DNA of 64,000 bases, taken from contig NC_035164.2 of assembly GCF_001659605.2 (NCBI RefSeq), positions 13,318,906-13,382,905 on the forward strand, read 5' to 3'. The translations under genes and the position numbers were made by a program. The stretch is from Manihot esculenta (Eukaryota > Streptophyta > Magnoliopsida > Malpighiales > Euphorbiaceae). Shown here piece by piece: positions 11,847 through 24,200 of this stretch (its first letter is position 1; the number at the start of each line of letters is the position of its first letter). Below the pieces are notes generated by a model. That model was not told where the DNA came from. It saw only the letters and a list, made by a program, of their open reading frames with translations, and made no database searches.

Positions 11847-12007
11847 TAAAAGAAGAGATAAAGAATGTATTTCTGCACCTTTATTCAAGAGTATACAGTA
11901 GCTTATATATACGGTTCTGTTCCTATAACTAAGGGAATACAAAATACAAACACACTTAAATAAGATATTTACAGCTAATACTATCTTAACAGAACTTATC
12001 ATTAACA
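11847..12007 (-). repeat. copia-1 5' LTR (161 bp)
   Basis: It has the same length and sequence as 10118-10278. A TATA-like element lies at 11902-11911 in sense. LTR identity implies recent insertion or recent LTR conversion. Confidence 0.92.
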
Positions 12008-15000
12008 AAACTAACTAAAGTGAACAATTAAAGTTTTATTTTAATTGAATATTTGAATAAATGATTACTAATGAATAATAATTTTGTTTATAATGTATGA
12101 GTATAATATTTTGGGGTAAGAAAGACACTCTTATTTATTTTGCGTCCAATAGTTTCTTTTTTATTGTTCTTAACGTTAAAGAAATTAAAAAAGTTTTATT
12201 TTAATTAAATATTTGAATAAATAATTACTAATAATTATTATATTTTTTTATAATGTATGAGTATAATATTTTCGGGTAAGAAAGTCATTGTTGTTTATTT
12301 TGCGCCCTATTGTTTCTTTTTTAATGTTCTTGACTTTAAACTAATTAAAGTGAACAATTTAAGTTTTATTTTCATTGAACATTTCAATAAATAATGTGTA
12401 TAAGTATAATATTTTGTGGTAAGAAAGACACTGTTATTTATTTTGCATCTATCATTTCTTTTTTAATGTTCAGGCACTTTCATTTATTTTGTGCTTATTG
12501 TTTCTTTTTTTGATGTTCGTGGCTTTAAACTAATTAAAGTAAACAATTAAACTTTTATTTTAATTGAATATTTGAATAAATGTTTACTAACTAATAACAA
12601 TTTTGTTTATAATGTTTGAGTATAATATGTCGTTCATTATGCGCCTCATCGTTTCTTTTTTAATGTTTTTAACTTTAAACTAAATAAAGTCAACAATTAA
12701 AGTTTTATTTTAATTGAACATTTAAATAAATGATTTCCAACAGATAACAAGTTTGTTTATAATCTATAAGTATAATATTTTGAGATAAGCAAAGCACTGT
12801 CATTTATTTTAATTGAATATTTGAATAAATGACGAATAATCAATAACAATTTTGTTTATAATGTATGAGTATATTATTTTGGGGTAAGTAAGGCACTGTC
12901 GTTTATTTTGCGCCTAATCGTTTCTTTTTTAATGTTCCTGATTTTAAACTAATTAAAGTGAACAATTAAAGTTTTATTTTAATTGAACATTTGAATAAAT
13001 GATTACCAATAAATAACAAGTTTGTTTATTATGTTTATGTATAATATTTCGGGGTAAGAAAGGCATTGTTATTTATTTGCGCCCATCATTTCTTTTTTAA
13101 AGTTTAGGCACTGTTGTTTATTTTGCGCCCTATTGTTTCTTTTTTACTGTTCTTGACTTTAAACTAACTAAAGTGAACAATTAAAGTTTTATTTTAATTG
13201 AATATTTGAATAAATGATTACTAATGAATAATAATTTTGTTTATAATGTATGAGTATAATATTTTGGGTAAGAAAGGCACTATCGTTTATTTTGCATCTA
13301 ATCGTTTCTTTTTTATTGTTCTTAACGTTAAAGAAATTAAAAAAGTTTTATTTTAATTAAATATTTGAATAAATAATTACTAATAATTATTATATTTTTT
13401 TATAATGTATGAGTATAATATTTTTGGGTAAGAAAGTCATTGTTGTTTATTTTGCGCCCTATCATTTCTTTTTTAATGTTCTTGACTTTAAACTAATTAA
13501 AGTGAACAATTTAAGTTTTATTTTCACTGAACATTTGAATAAATGATGTGTATAAGTATAATATTTTGTGGTAAGAAAGACACTGTTATTTATTTTGCGT
13601 CTATCATTTCTTTTTTAATGTTTAGGCACTTTCATTTATTTTGTGCTTATTGTTTCTTTTTTTGATGTTCGTGGCTTTAAACTAATTAAAGTAAACAATT
13701 AAACTTTTATTTTAATTGAATATTTGAATAAATAATTACTAACTAATAACAATTTTGTTTATAATGTTTGAGTATAATATGTCATTTATTATGCGCCTCA
13801 TCGTTTCTTTTTTAATGTTTTTAACTTTAAACTAATTAAAGTCAACAATTAAAGTTTTATTTTAATTGAACATTTAAATAAATGATTTCTAATAGATAAC
13901 AAGTTTGTTTATAATGTATAAGTATAATATTTTGGGATAAGCAAGGCACTGTCATTTATTTTAATTGAATATTTGAATAAATGACTACTAATGAATAACA
14001 ATTTTCTTTATAATGTATGAGTATATTATTTTGGAGTAAGTAAGACACTTTCGTTTATTTTGTCCCTAATCGTTTCTTTTTTAATGTTCCTGATTTTAAA
14101 CTAATTAAAGTGAACAATTAAAGTTTTATTTTAATTGAACATTTGAATAAATGATTACCAATAAATAACAAGTTTGTTTATTATGTATACGTGTAATATT
14201 TTTGGGTAAGAAAGACATTGTTATTTATTTTGCGCCTATCGTTTCTTTTTTAATGTCTAGGCACTGTTGTTTATTTTGTTCCCTATTGTTTTTTTTTTAA
14301 TGTTCTTGAGTTTAAACTAACTAAAGTGAACAATTAAAGTTTTATTTTAATTGAATATTTGAATAAATGATTACTAATGAATAATAATTTTGTTTATAAT
14401 GTATGAGTATAATATTTTGGGGTAAGAAAGGCACTATCGTTTATTTTGCGTCCAATCGTTTCTTTTTTATTGTTCTTAACGTTAAAGAAATTAAAAAAGT
14501 TTTATTTTAATTAAATATTTGAATAAATAATTACTAATAATTATTATATTTTTTTATAATGTATTAGTATAATATTTTTGGGTAAGAAAGTTATTGTTGT
14601 TTATTTTGCGCCCTATCGTTTCCTTTTTAATGTTCTTCACTTTAAACTAATTAAAGTAAACAATTTAAGTTTTATTTTCATTAACATTTGAATAAATGAT
14701 GTGTATAAGTATAATATTTTGTGGTAAAAAGGCACTGTTATTTATTTTGCGTCTATCATTTCTTTTTTAATGTTCAGGCACTTTCATTTATTTTGTGCTT
14801 ATTGTTTCTTTTTTTGATGTTCTTGGCTTTAAACTAATTAAAGTAAACAATTAAACTTTTATTTTAATTGAATATTTGAATAAATGATTACTAACTAATA
14901 AGAATTTTTTTATAATGTTTGAGTATAATATGTCGTTTATTTTGCGCCTCATCGTTTCTTTTTTAATGTTTTTAACTTCAAACTAATTAAAGTCAACAAT

Positions 15001-18000
15001 TAAAGTTTTATTTTAATTGAACATTTAAATAAATGATTTCTAATAGATAACAAGTTTGTTTATAATGTATAAGTATAATATTTTGGGATAAGCAAGGCAC
15101 TGTCATTTATTTTAATTGAATATTTGAATAAATGAATACTAATGAATAACAATTTTGTTTATAATGTATGAGTATATTATTTTGGGGTATGTAAGGCACT
15201 GTCGTTTATTTTGCGCCTAATCGTTTCTTTTTTAATGTTCCTGATTTTAAACTAATTAAAGTGAACAATTAAAGTTTTATTTTAATTGAACATTTGAATA
15301 AATGATTACCAATAAATAACAAGTTTGTTTATTATGTTTATGTATAATATTTCGGGGTAAGAAAGGCATTATTATTTATTTCAGCCCATCATTTCTTTTT
15401 TAATGTTTAGGCACTATTGTTTATTTTGCGCCCTATTGCTTCTTTTTTACTGTTCTTGACTTTAAACTAACTAAAGTGAACAATTAAAGTTTTATTTTAA
15501 TTGAATATTTGAATAAATGATTACTAATGAATAATAATTTTGTTTATAATGTATGAGTATAATATTTTGGGGTAAGAAAGACACTATCATTTATTTTGCG
15601 TCCAATCGTTTCTTTTTTATTGTTCTTAACGTTAAAGAAATTAAAAAAGTTTTATTTTAATTAAATATTTGAATAAATAATTACTAATAATTATTATATT
15701 TTTTATAATGTATGAGTATAATATTTTCGGGTAAGAAAGTCATTGTTGTTTATTTTGCGCCCTATTGTTTCTTTTTTAATGTTCTTGACTTTAAACTAAT
15801 TAAAGTGAACAATTTAAGTTTTATTTTCATTGAACATTTCAATAAATAATGTGTATAAGTATAATATTTTGTGGTAAGAAAGACACTGTTATTTATTTTG
15901 CATCTATCATTTCTTTTTTAATGTTCAGGCACTTTCATTTATTTTGTGCTTATTGTTTCTTTTTTTGATGTTCGTGGCTTTAAACTAATTAAAGTAAACA
16001 ATTAAACTTTTATTTTAATTGAATATTTGAATAAATGTTTACTAACTAATAACAATTTTGTTTATAATGTTTGAGTATAATATGTCGTTCATTATGCGCC
16101 TCATCGTTTCTTTTTTAATGTTTTTAACTTTAAACTAAATAAAGTCAACAATTAAAGTTTTATTTTAATTGAACATTTAAATAAATGATTTCCAACAGAT
16201 AACAAGTTTGTTTATAATCTATAAGTATAATATTTTGAGATAAGCAAAGCACTGTCATTTATTTTAATTGAATATTTGAATAAATGACGAATAATCAATA
16301 ACAATTTTGTTTATAATGTATGAGTATATTATTTTGGGGTAAGTAAGGCACTGTCGTTTATTTTGCGCCTAATCGTTTCTTTTTTAATGTTCCTGATTTT
16401 AAACTAATTAAAGTGAACAATTAAAGTTTTATTTTAATTGAACATTTGAATAAATGATTACCAATAAATAACAAGTTTGTTTATTATGTTTATGTATAAT
16501 ATTTCGGGGTAAGAAAGGCATTGTTATTTATTTGCGCCCATCATTTCTTTTTTAAAGTTTAGGCACTGTTGTTTATTTTGCGCCCTATTGTTTCTTTTTT
16601 ACTGTTCTTGACTTTAAACTAACTAAAGTGAACAATTAAAGTTTTATTTTAATTGAATATTTGAATAAATGATTACTAATGAATAATAATTTTGTTTATA
16701 ATGTATGAGTATAATATTTTGGGTAAGAAAGGCACTATCGTTTATTTTGCATCTAATCGTTTCTTTTTTATTGTTCTTAACGTTAAAGAAATTAAAAAAG
16801 TTTTATTTTAATTAAATATTTGAATAAATAATTACTAATAATTATTATATTTTTTTATAATGTATGAGTATAATATTTTTGGGTAAGAAAGTCATTGTTG
16901 TTTATTTTGCGCCCTATCATTTCTTTTTTAATGTTCTTGACTTTAAACTAATTAAAGTGAACAATTTAAGTTTTATTTTCACTGAACATTTGAATAAATG
17001 ATGTGTATAAGTATAATATTTTGTGGTAAGAAAGACACTGTTATTTATTTTGCGTCTATCATTTCTTTTTTAATGTTCAGGCACTTTTATTTATTTGGTG
17101 CTTATTGTTTCTTTTTTTGATGTTCGTGGCTTTAAACTAATTAAAGTAAACAATTAAACTTTTATTTTAATTGAATATTTGAATAAATGATTACTAACTA
17201 ATAACAATTTTGTTTATAATGTTTGAGTATAATATGTCGTTTATTATGCCCCTCATCGTTTCTTTTTTAATGTTTTTATCTTTAAACTAATTAAAGTCAA
17301 CAATTAAAGTTTTATTTTAATTGAACATTTAAATAAATGATTTCTAATAGATAACAAGTTTGTTTCTAGTGTATAAGTATAATATTTTGGGATAAGCAAG
17401 GCATTGTCATTTATTTTAATTGAATATTTGAAAAAATAACTACTAATGAATAACAATTTTGTTTATAATGTATGAGTATATTATTTTGGGATAACTAAGG
17501 CATTGTCGTTTATTTTGCGCCTAATCGTTTCTTTTCTAATATTCCTGATTTTAAACTAATTAAAGTGAACAATTAAAGTTTTATTTTAATTGAACATTTG
17601 AATAAATGATTAATAATAAATAACAAGTTTTTTTAGTATGTTTATGTATAATATTTCGGGGTAAGAAAGGCATTGTTATTTATTTGCGCCCATCATTTCT
17701 TTTTTAATGTTTAGGCACTGTTGTTTATTTTGCGCCCTATTATTTCTTTTTTACTGTTCTTGTTTTTAAACTAATTAAAGTGAACAATTAAAATTTTATT
17801 TTAATTGAATATTTGAATAAATGATTACTAATGAATAACAATTTTGTTTATAATGTATGAATATAATATTTTGGGGTAAGAAAGGCACTATCGTTTATTT
17901 TGCGCCTAATCGTTTCTTTTTTAATGTTCTTAACATTAAAATAATTAAACAAGTTTTATTTTAATTAAATATTTGAATAAATAATTACTAATAATTATTA

Positions 18001-21000
18001 TTTTTTTATAATATATGAGTATAATATTTTGGCGTTAGAAAGGTACTGTTGTTTATTTTGCACCCCTTCGTTTCTTTTTTCATGTTCTTGACTTTAAACT
18101 AATTATAGTAAACAATTTAAGTTTTATTTTCATTGAACATTTGAATAAATGATGTGTATAAGTATAATATTTTGTGGTAAGAAAGGCACTGTTATTTATT
18201 TTGCGTCTATCATTTCTTTTTTAATGTTCAGGCACTTTCATTTATTTTGTGCTTATTGTTTCTTTTTTTGATATTCTTTGCTTTAAACTAATTAAAATAA
18301 ACAATTAAACTTTTATTTTAATTGAATATCTGAATAAATGATTACTAAATAATAACAATTTTGTTTATAATGTTTGAGTATAATATGTCGTTTATATTGC
18401 GCCTCATCGTTTCTCTTTTAATTTTTTGACTTTAAAGTAATTAAAGTCAACAATTAAAGTTTTATTTTAATTGAACATTTAAATAAATGATTTCTAATAG
18501 ATAACAACTTTGTTTATAATGTATAAGTATAATATTTTGGGATAAGCAAGGCACTGTCATTTATTTTAATTCAATATTTGAATAAATGACTACTAATGAA
18601 TAAGAATTTTAATTATAATGTATGAGTATATTATTTTGGGGTAAGTAAGGCACTGTCGTTTATATTGCGCCTAATCGTTTCTTTTTTAATGTTCCTGATT
18701 TTAAACTAATTAAATTGAACAATTAAAGTTTTATTTTAACTAAACATTTGAATAAATTATTACCAGTAGATAACAAGTTTGTTTATTATGTATACGTATA
18801 ATATTTTTGGATAAGAAAGATATTGTTATTTATTTTGCGCCTATTGTTTGTTTTTTAATGTCTAGGCACTGTCGTTTATTTTGTGCCCTATTGTTTCTTT
18901 TTTTAATGTTCTTGACTTTAAACTAACTACAGTGAACAATTAAAGTTTTATTTTAATTGAATATTTGAATAAATGATTACTAATGAATAATAATTTTGTT
19001 TATAATGTATGAGTATAATATTTTGGGGTAAGAAAGGCACTATCGTTTATTTTGCGTCCAATCGTTTCTTTTTTATTGTTCTTAACGTTAAAGAAATTAA
19101 AAAAGTTTTATTTTAATTAAATATTTGAATAAATAATTACTAATAATTATTTTTTTATAATATATGAGTATAATATTTTGGTGTTAGAAAGGTACTGTTG
19201 TTTATTTTGCGCCCCTTCGTTTCTTTTTTCATGTTCTTGACTTTAAACTAATTAAAGTAAACAATTTAAGTTTTATTTTCATTGAACATTTGAATAAATG
19301 ATGTGTATAAGTATAATATTTTGTGGTAAGAAACGCACTGTTATTTATTTTGTATCATTTCTTTTTTAATGTTCAGGCACTTTCCTTTATTTTGTGCTTA
19401 TTGTTTCTTTTTTTGATATTCTTGGCTTTAAACTAATTAAAGTAAACAATTAAACTTTTATTTTAATTGAATATCTGAATAAATGATTACTAAATAATAT
19501 TAATTTTGTTTATAATGTTTGAGTATAATATGTCGTTTATTTTGCGCCTCATCGTTTCTTTTTTAATGTTTTTAACTTTAAACTAATTAAAGTCAACAAT
19601 TAAAGTTTTATTTTAATTAAACATTTAAATAAATGACTTCTAATACATAACAAGTTTGTTTATAATGTATAAGTATAATATTTTGGGATAAGCAAGGCAC
19701 CGTCATTTATTTTAATTAAATATTTGAATAAATGACTAGTAATGAATAACAATTTTGTTTATAATGTATCAGTATATTATTTTGGGGTAAGTAAGGCACT
19801 ATCGTTTATTTTACGCCTAATCGTTTCTTTTTTAATGTTCCTGATTTTAAATTAATTAAAGTGAACAATTAAAGTTTTATTTTAATTGAACATTAGAATA
19901 AATGATTACCAATAAACAACAAGTTTGTTTATTATGTTTATGTATAATATTTTGGGATAAGAAAGACATTGTTATTTATTTGCGCCCATCATTTCTTTTT
20001 TAATGTTTAGGCACTGTTGTTTATTTTGCGCCCTATTGTTACTTTTTCTAATGTTCTTGACTTTAAACTAATTAAAGTGAACAATTAAAATTTTCTTTTA
20101 ATTGAATATTTGAATAAATGATTACTAATGAATAACAATTTTGTTTATAATGTATGGGTATAAAATTTTGGGGTAAGAAAGGCACTATCGTTTATTTTGC
20201 GCCCAATCGTTTCTTTTTAAATGTTCTTAACATTAAACTAATTAAACAAGTTTTATTTTAACTAAATATTTGAATAAATAATTACTGATAATTGTTATAT
20301 TTTTTTTATAATGTATGAGTATAATATTTTGGCGTTAGAAAGGTACTGTTGTTTATTTTGCGCCCAATCGTTTCTTTTTTAATGTTCTTGACTTGAAACT
20401 AATTAAAGTAAACAATTTAAGTTTTATTTGCATTGAACATTTGAATAAATGATTACCAAATAGATAATAAGTTTGTTTATAATGTATAAGTATAATATTT
20501 TGGGGTAAGAAATGCACTGTTATTTATTTTGTGTCTATCATTTCTTTCTTAATGTCCAGGCACTATCATTTATTTTGTGCCCATTGCTTCTTTTTTTGAT
20601 GTTCTTGGCTTTAAACTAAATAAGGTAAACAATTAAACTTTTATTTTAATTGAATATTTGAATAAATGATTACTAATTTTTAACAATTTTGTTTGTAATG
20701 TTTGAGTATAATATGTCGTTTATTTTGCGCATCATCGTTTCTTTTTTAATTTTTTGACTTTAAAGTAATTAAAGTCAACAATTAAAGTTTTATTTTAATT
20801 GAACATTTAAATAAATGATTTCTAATAGATAACAAGCTTGTTTATAATGTATAAGTATAATATTTTGGGATAAGTAAGGCACTGTCATTTATTTTAATTG
20901 AATATTTGAATAAATGACTACTAATGAATAACAATTTTATTTACAATGTATGAGTATATTATTTTGGGGTAAGTAAGGCACTGTCGTTTATTTTGTGCCT

Positions 21001-21046
21001 AATCGTTTCTTTTTTAATGTTCCTGATTTTAAACTAATTAAAGTGA
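12008..21046. repeat. AT-rich satellite array, segment 2
   Basis: The array continues in phase after copia-1. HOR starts are 12846, 13998, 15149, 16301, 17453, 18603, 19749 and 20931, with spacings of 1146-1152 bp except the copy from 19749, which is 1182 bp because it keeps the 29 bp or so at the monomer 4/5 junction that the others lack. The copies from 17453 onward are more divergent from one another than the A-B-C block to the left. No gene is seen. It ends at the AGTGA target site of copia-2. Confidence 0.95.
12846..16300. repeat. Super-repeat copy 3 (A3-B3-C3)
   Basis: A3 starts at 12846, B3 at 13998 and C3 at 15149, and a fourth A copy (A4) follows at 16301-17452. C3 carries the uninterrupted counterpart of the copia-1 target (AAACT at 15464-15468), as does C1 at 6653-6657. 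After 17453 the copies diverge and the three-fold alternation is no longer clear. Confidence 0.85.
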
Positions 21047-21271
21047 TGTTCAAGAACGAGAGAGAGAGAGAAAACATTCTGGTTTTATTTCAAATGGAAA
21101 GAAAAAATGTCGTTTTGTTCCATTTCTGGAAGCTTGTATCTTCCTTATAAGACAAAAGACCAGCTCGTGCACATCATGTGCAAGAGACCAAAACAACTGT
21201 CCTAAAACGACACTGTATAAACGACATACATAACCAAAGTGAAACTAACAGAAAACGATGTAGTTTTGACA
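21047..21271 (-). repeat. copia-2 3' LTR (225 bp)
   Basis: It is the left copy and the 3' LTR in sense. On the plus strand it starts TGTTCAAG and ends TTTTGACA. A TATA-like TTATAAG is at 21145-21151. A short GA microsatellite lies near the start. Confidence 0.93.
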
Positions 21272-21280
21272 CCCCCTCCT
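21272..21280 (-). other. copia-2 polypurine tract
   Basis: In sense it reads AGGAGGGGG, directly before the 3' LTR. It overlaps the first base of the polyprotein stop region, so pol runs almost to the tract. Confidence 0.82.
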
Positions 21281-24200
21281 CAAGTTGAAGCTGGTAAAGG
21301 CAAAAGGTTCAACTTGTGAGTGAGATTAACATGGCGACATGCTGGCAAGGCTTTTGTAAAGATGTCTGCCAACTGTTCTTCAGTAGGGAGATAATGAGGT
21401 AGTATGAACCCCTGTTGAAGCTGATCTCTGACGAGGTGACAGTCTATTTCGATGTGCTTGGTGCGTTCGTGAAACACTGGGTTCGCAGCTATATGCATGG
21501 CCGCCTTGCTGTCACAGTGTAGTGGGATTGGCAACGGGACAGTGACCTGCAAATCCTGCAAAATGTAGCTAATCCAGAGGAGCTCACATACTGTGTTAGC
21601 CATGGCACGATACTCAGCCTCAGCTGAGGATTTAGAAACAGTAGGTTGTTTCTTAGTCTTCCAAGAGACAAGGCAAGGTCCCAAATATATGCAATAACCA
21701 GAAAGTGATTTTCTGGAGTAAGTACAAGCAGCCCAATCAGAGTCACAATATGCATTTAGCGACATATCAGCACTTACAGGAAAATAAAGGCCTTGTTGTA
21801 AGGAACCTTTAAGATAACGAAGCACATGTAAAGCTGCCTCCCAATGAGGCTTTCGAGGCATGCTCATAAACTGGCTTAAGTGCTGGACAGCATAGCAAAT
21901 ATCAGGCCTTGTGAGATTAATGTAAAGCAATCTGCCAAGGAGCCTTCTATACATGTCAGGTGTATCAAAAGGCTCCCCTGTATCAGGAGATAAGTGTAAA
22001 CCTTGAGGTAAAGGACAGGAGGCAGGCTTACAATTGAACATACCTGCATCCTTCAATACATCTGAAATGTATTTAGTTTGACTAATGAAGGTTGCTTGAC
22101 TGGATCGAGCAATCTCTAGACCCAAAAAATATTTCATGGGCCCCAAGTCTTTAACAGTAAACTTCGAGTGTAAAGCAAGCTTGCACTCAGTTATAGCATC
22201 AATAGAGTTTCCAGTGAGAATGATATCATCAACATAAACAAGTAATATCAGAGTTATAGTATCAGTATGCTGTGTAAACAAGCAGTGATCATGAGGAGAT
22301 TGCACAAAGCCTAAATTTTTGAGGAAGTTGGTGAATTCAATGTTCCATTGCCTAGAGGCCTGTTTAAGCCCATATAAGGACCTTTTTAGCAAGCAAACAT
22401 CCCCAGGCTGGGCTTTGTGATATCCCTGTGGAGGTGTCATGTACACCTCCTCATCCAAATGTCCATGCAAAAAAGCATTATTTATGTCTAGTTGGAAAAT
22501 AGGCCACTGTCTAAATGTGGCAAGAGCAATGAAAATTCTCACAGTGGTAAGTTTGGCCACAGGAGAAAATCTGTCCTTGTAGTCCAGGCCCTCTATTTGG
22601 TTGTATCCTTTAGCAACCAGCCGAGCCTTATACCTTTCTACATCCCCATTTGGTTTAAACTTCACTTTATATATCCACTTACACCCTATTGCTTTCTTAC
22701 CCTTAGGCAAGCTAGTAAGAACCCATGTGCTATTGTTTTCCAAGGCCTGAAGTTCCTGATTCATGGCCTCTACCCATTGTGCATCCTTGGATGCTTGAGC
22801 ATAGGTACCAGGTTCAGTAACCTTGTTAACATTGCAAATATAAGACTTATGCATAGGATGGAAAGACATGGAGGATGTTTCTAAAGAGTTAACATAGTCT
22901 TTCATCCAAGCAGGGGCCTTTCTTGGCCTTTGCATCCTTCTAATGGAAGGGCAATTTTGAAGATCCTCATTGGTGTGACTGGGAGTAGAGGAAGCTGGAG
23001 CTACTTTATCATCCTCTACCATAGGAAGAGGAATCACAGGTCTTTCTACCATATCAGTCCCTTGAAAAGGAAAGATATTTTCATGGAAAATTACATCCCT
23101 ACTCACAAAGAAGGACTTGTCATTCATGCTATACAATTTATAGGCTTTGTGTGTGTTAGCATAACCTATCATAACAGCTTTAACAGCTCTTTCTTGGAAT
23201 TTATCCTTTTGTGTTCCCACAGAAGTTGCATAGCATAGACAGCCAAATTTTCTCAAATGGGAATAGTTAGGTGATGTCCCATAGAGTCTCTCATAGGGAG
23301 TGGTCCAATCAAAGTGTTCCATGGGCATTCTATTTATTAGGTAAGTGGCAGTAAGAATGCATTCTGACCAAAACTCAATGGGAACATGTGATTGCATTTT
23401 CAAAGCTCTGGCAGTATCAAGAATATGTCTATGTTTCCTTTCCACAACCCCATTTTGTTGTGGGGTGTATGGGCAGGATCTTTGGTGTATTATCCCTTTG
23501 TTCATAAGCAAAGATCTATAATTCTGACTTAGAAACTCTTTCCCATTATCAGTTCTAATGACCTTAATGCCAGTATTAAATTGGTTCTCTACCATATGAA
23601 TGAAGTGTCTAGTTATGCTAAAGGTTTGATCTTTCAAGTGCATCATGAAGGTCCAAACAGCTCTACTATAGTCATCTACAATGGTGAGAAAGTATTTAGC
23701 CCCAGTAATAGAGCTGGTCTTATATGGTCCCCATATATCGATGTGTATTAACTCAAAAGGTCTTGAAGTCAAGGTATGACTTCTGGGAAAGGGTAACCTT
23801 GCTTGCTTTGCTAGAGGACATACAGGACAACATTGCATAGACTCATTGCTCATATTCATCCCTTTAATATGCTTGAGCTTACTAACAGATGCATGTCCTA
23901 GTCTATCATGCATGTCATTCATTGTTACAAGACAGTTATGAGCTTGTTCATATTGCATTGAGCATTCTTTATTTAATTCCACTAGAGAAAAAGTACTATT
24001 TACAAAGCTGTAAAGATCAGCATTAAAATTCATGATCTCAAGTAAACAATGTCTGATGTCAGAATGAGAAAAGCTCATCTGGTTAAGTCTGAAAAGACCT
24101 CTCTGCTTCTTGCCTATGGCCACCACCTTCTTATTCAGTGGGTCCTGTATGAGGCAGTAATGATCACATATGATTATACAGTAGCCATATCTACTTATCA

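Larger units (their letters stand above)
10118..12007 (-). mobile_element. copia-1: internally deleted Ty1/copia element (1890 bp)
   Basis: It is bounded by 161-bp LTRs that I read as identical and by the AAACT duplication. It is transcribed on the minus strand: the 5' LTR is the right copy, followed by a primer-binding site at 11834-11846, while the polypurine tract abuts the left (3') LTR. The 1568-bp interior encodes only RT and RNase H. Gag, zinc knuckle, protease and integrase are gone, with the deletion starting just after the primer-binding site. The very short LTR and the RNase H sequence resemble the Ale/Retrofit lineage (inference). Both cis ends needed for mobilisation remain, so it may have moved using proteins from a relative. 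Confidence 0.93.
10113..12012. repeat. Target-site duplication AAACT flanking copia-1
   Basis: AAACT at 10113-10117 and again at 12008-12012 directly abuts the two LTRs. The undisturbed satellite copies C1 and C3 have a single AAACT at the same place, confirming a 5-bp duplication made by integrase. Confidence 0.93.
7491..12845. repeat. Super-repeat copy 2 (A2-B2-C2), interrupted by copia-1
   Basis: A2 starts at 7491, B2 at 8644 and C2 at 9798. C2 is split by copia-1 and resumes at 12008; subtracting the 1895-bp insertion plus duplicated target leaves 1153 bp for C2. The variants match those of copy 1 base for base over long stretches. Confidence 0.85.

Noticed and set aside
11841..11878. 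ATG at 11878 as the true start of a copia-1 protein
   Set aside because: It lies in the LTR and reads through the primer-binding site; the upstream gag to integrase portion is deleted.
22492..22884. Plus-strand frames opposite copia-2 pol (also 22930-23238 and others)
   Set aside because: They are shadows of the 1442-aa polyprotein with no recognisable domain.
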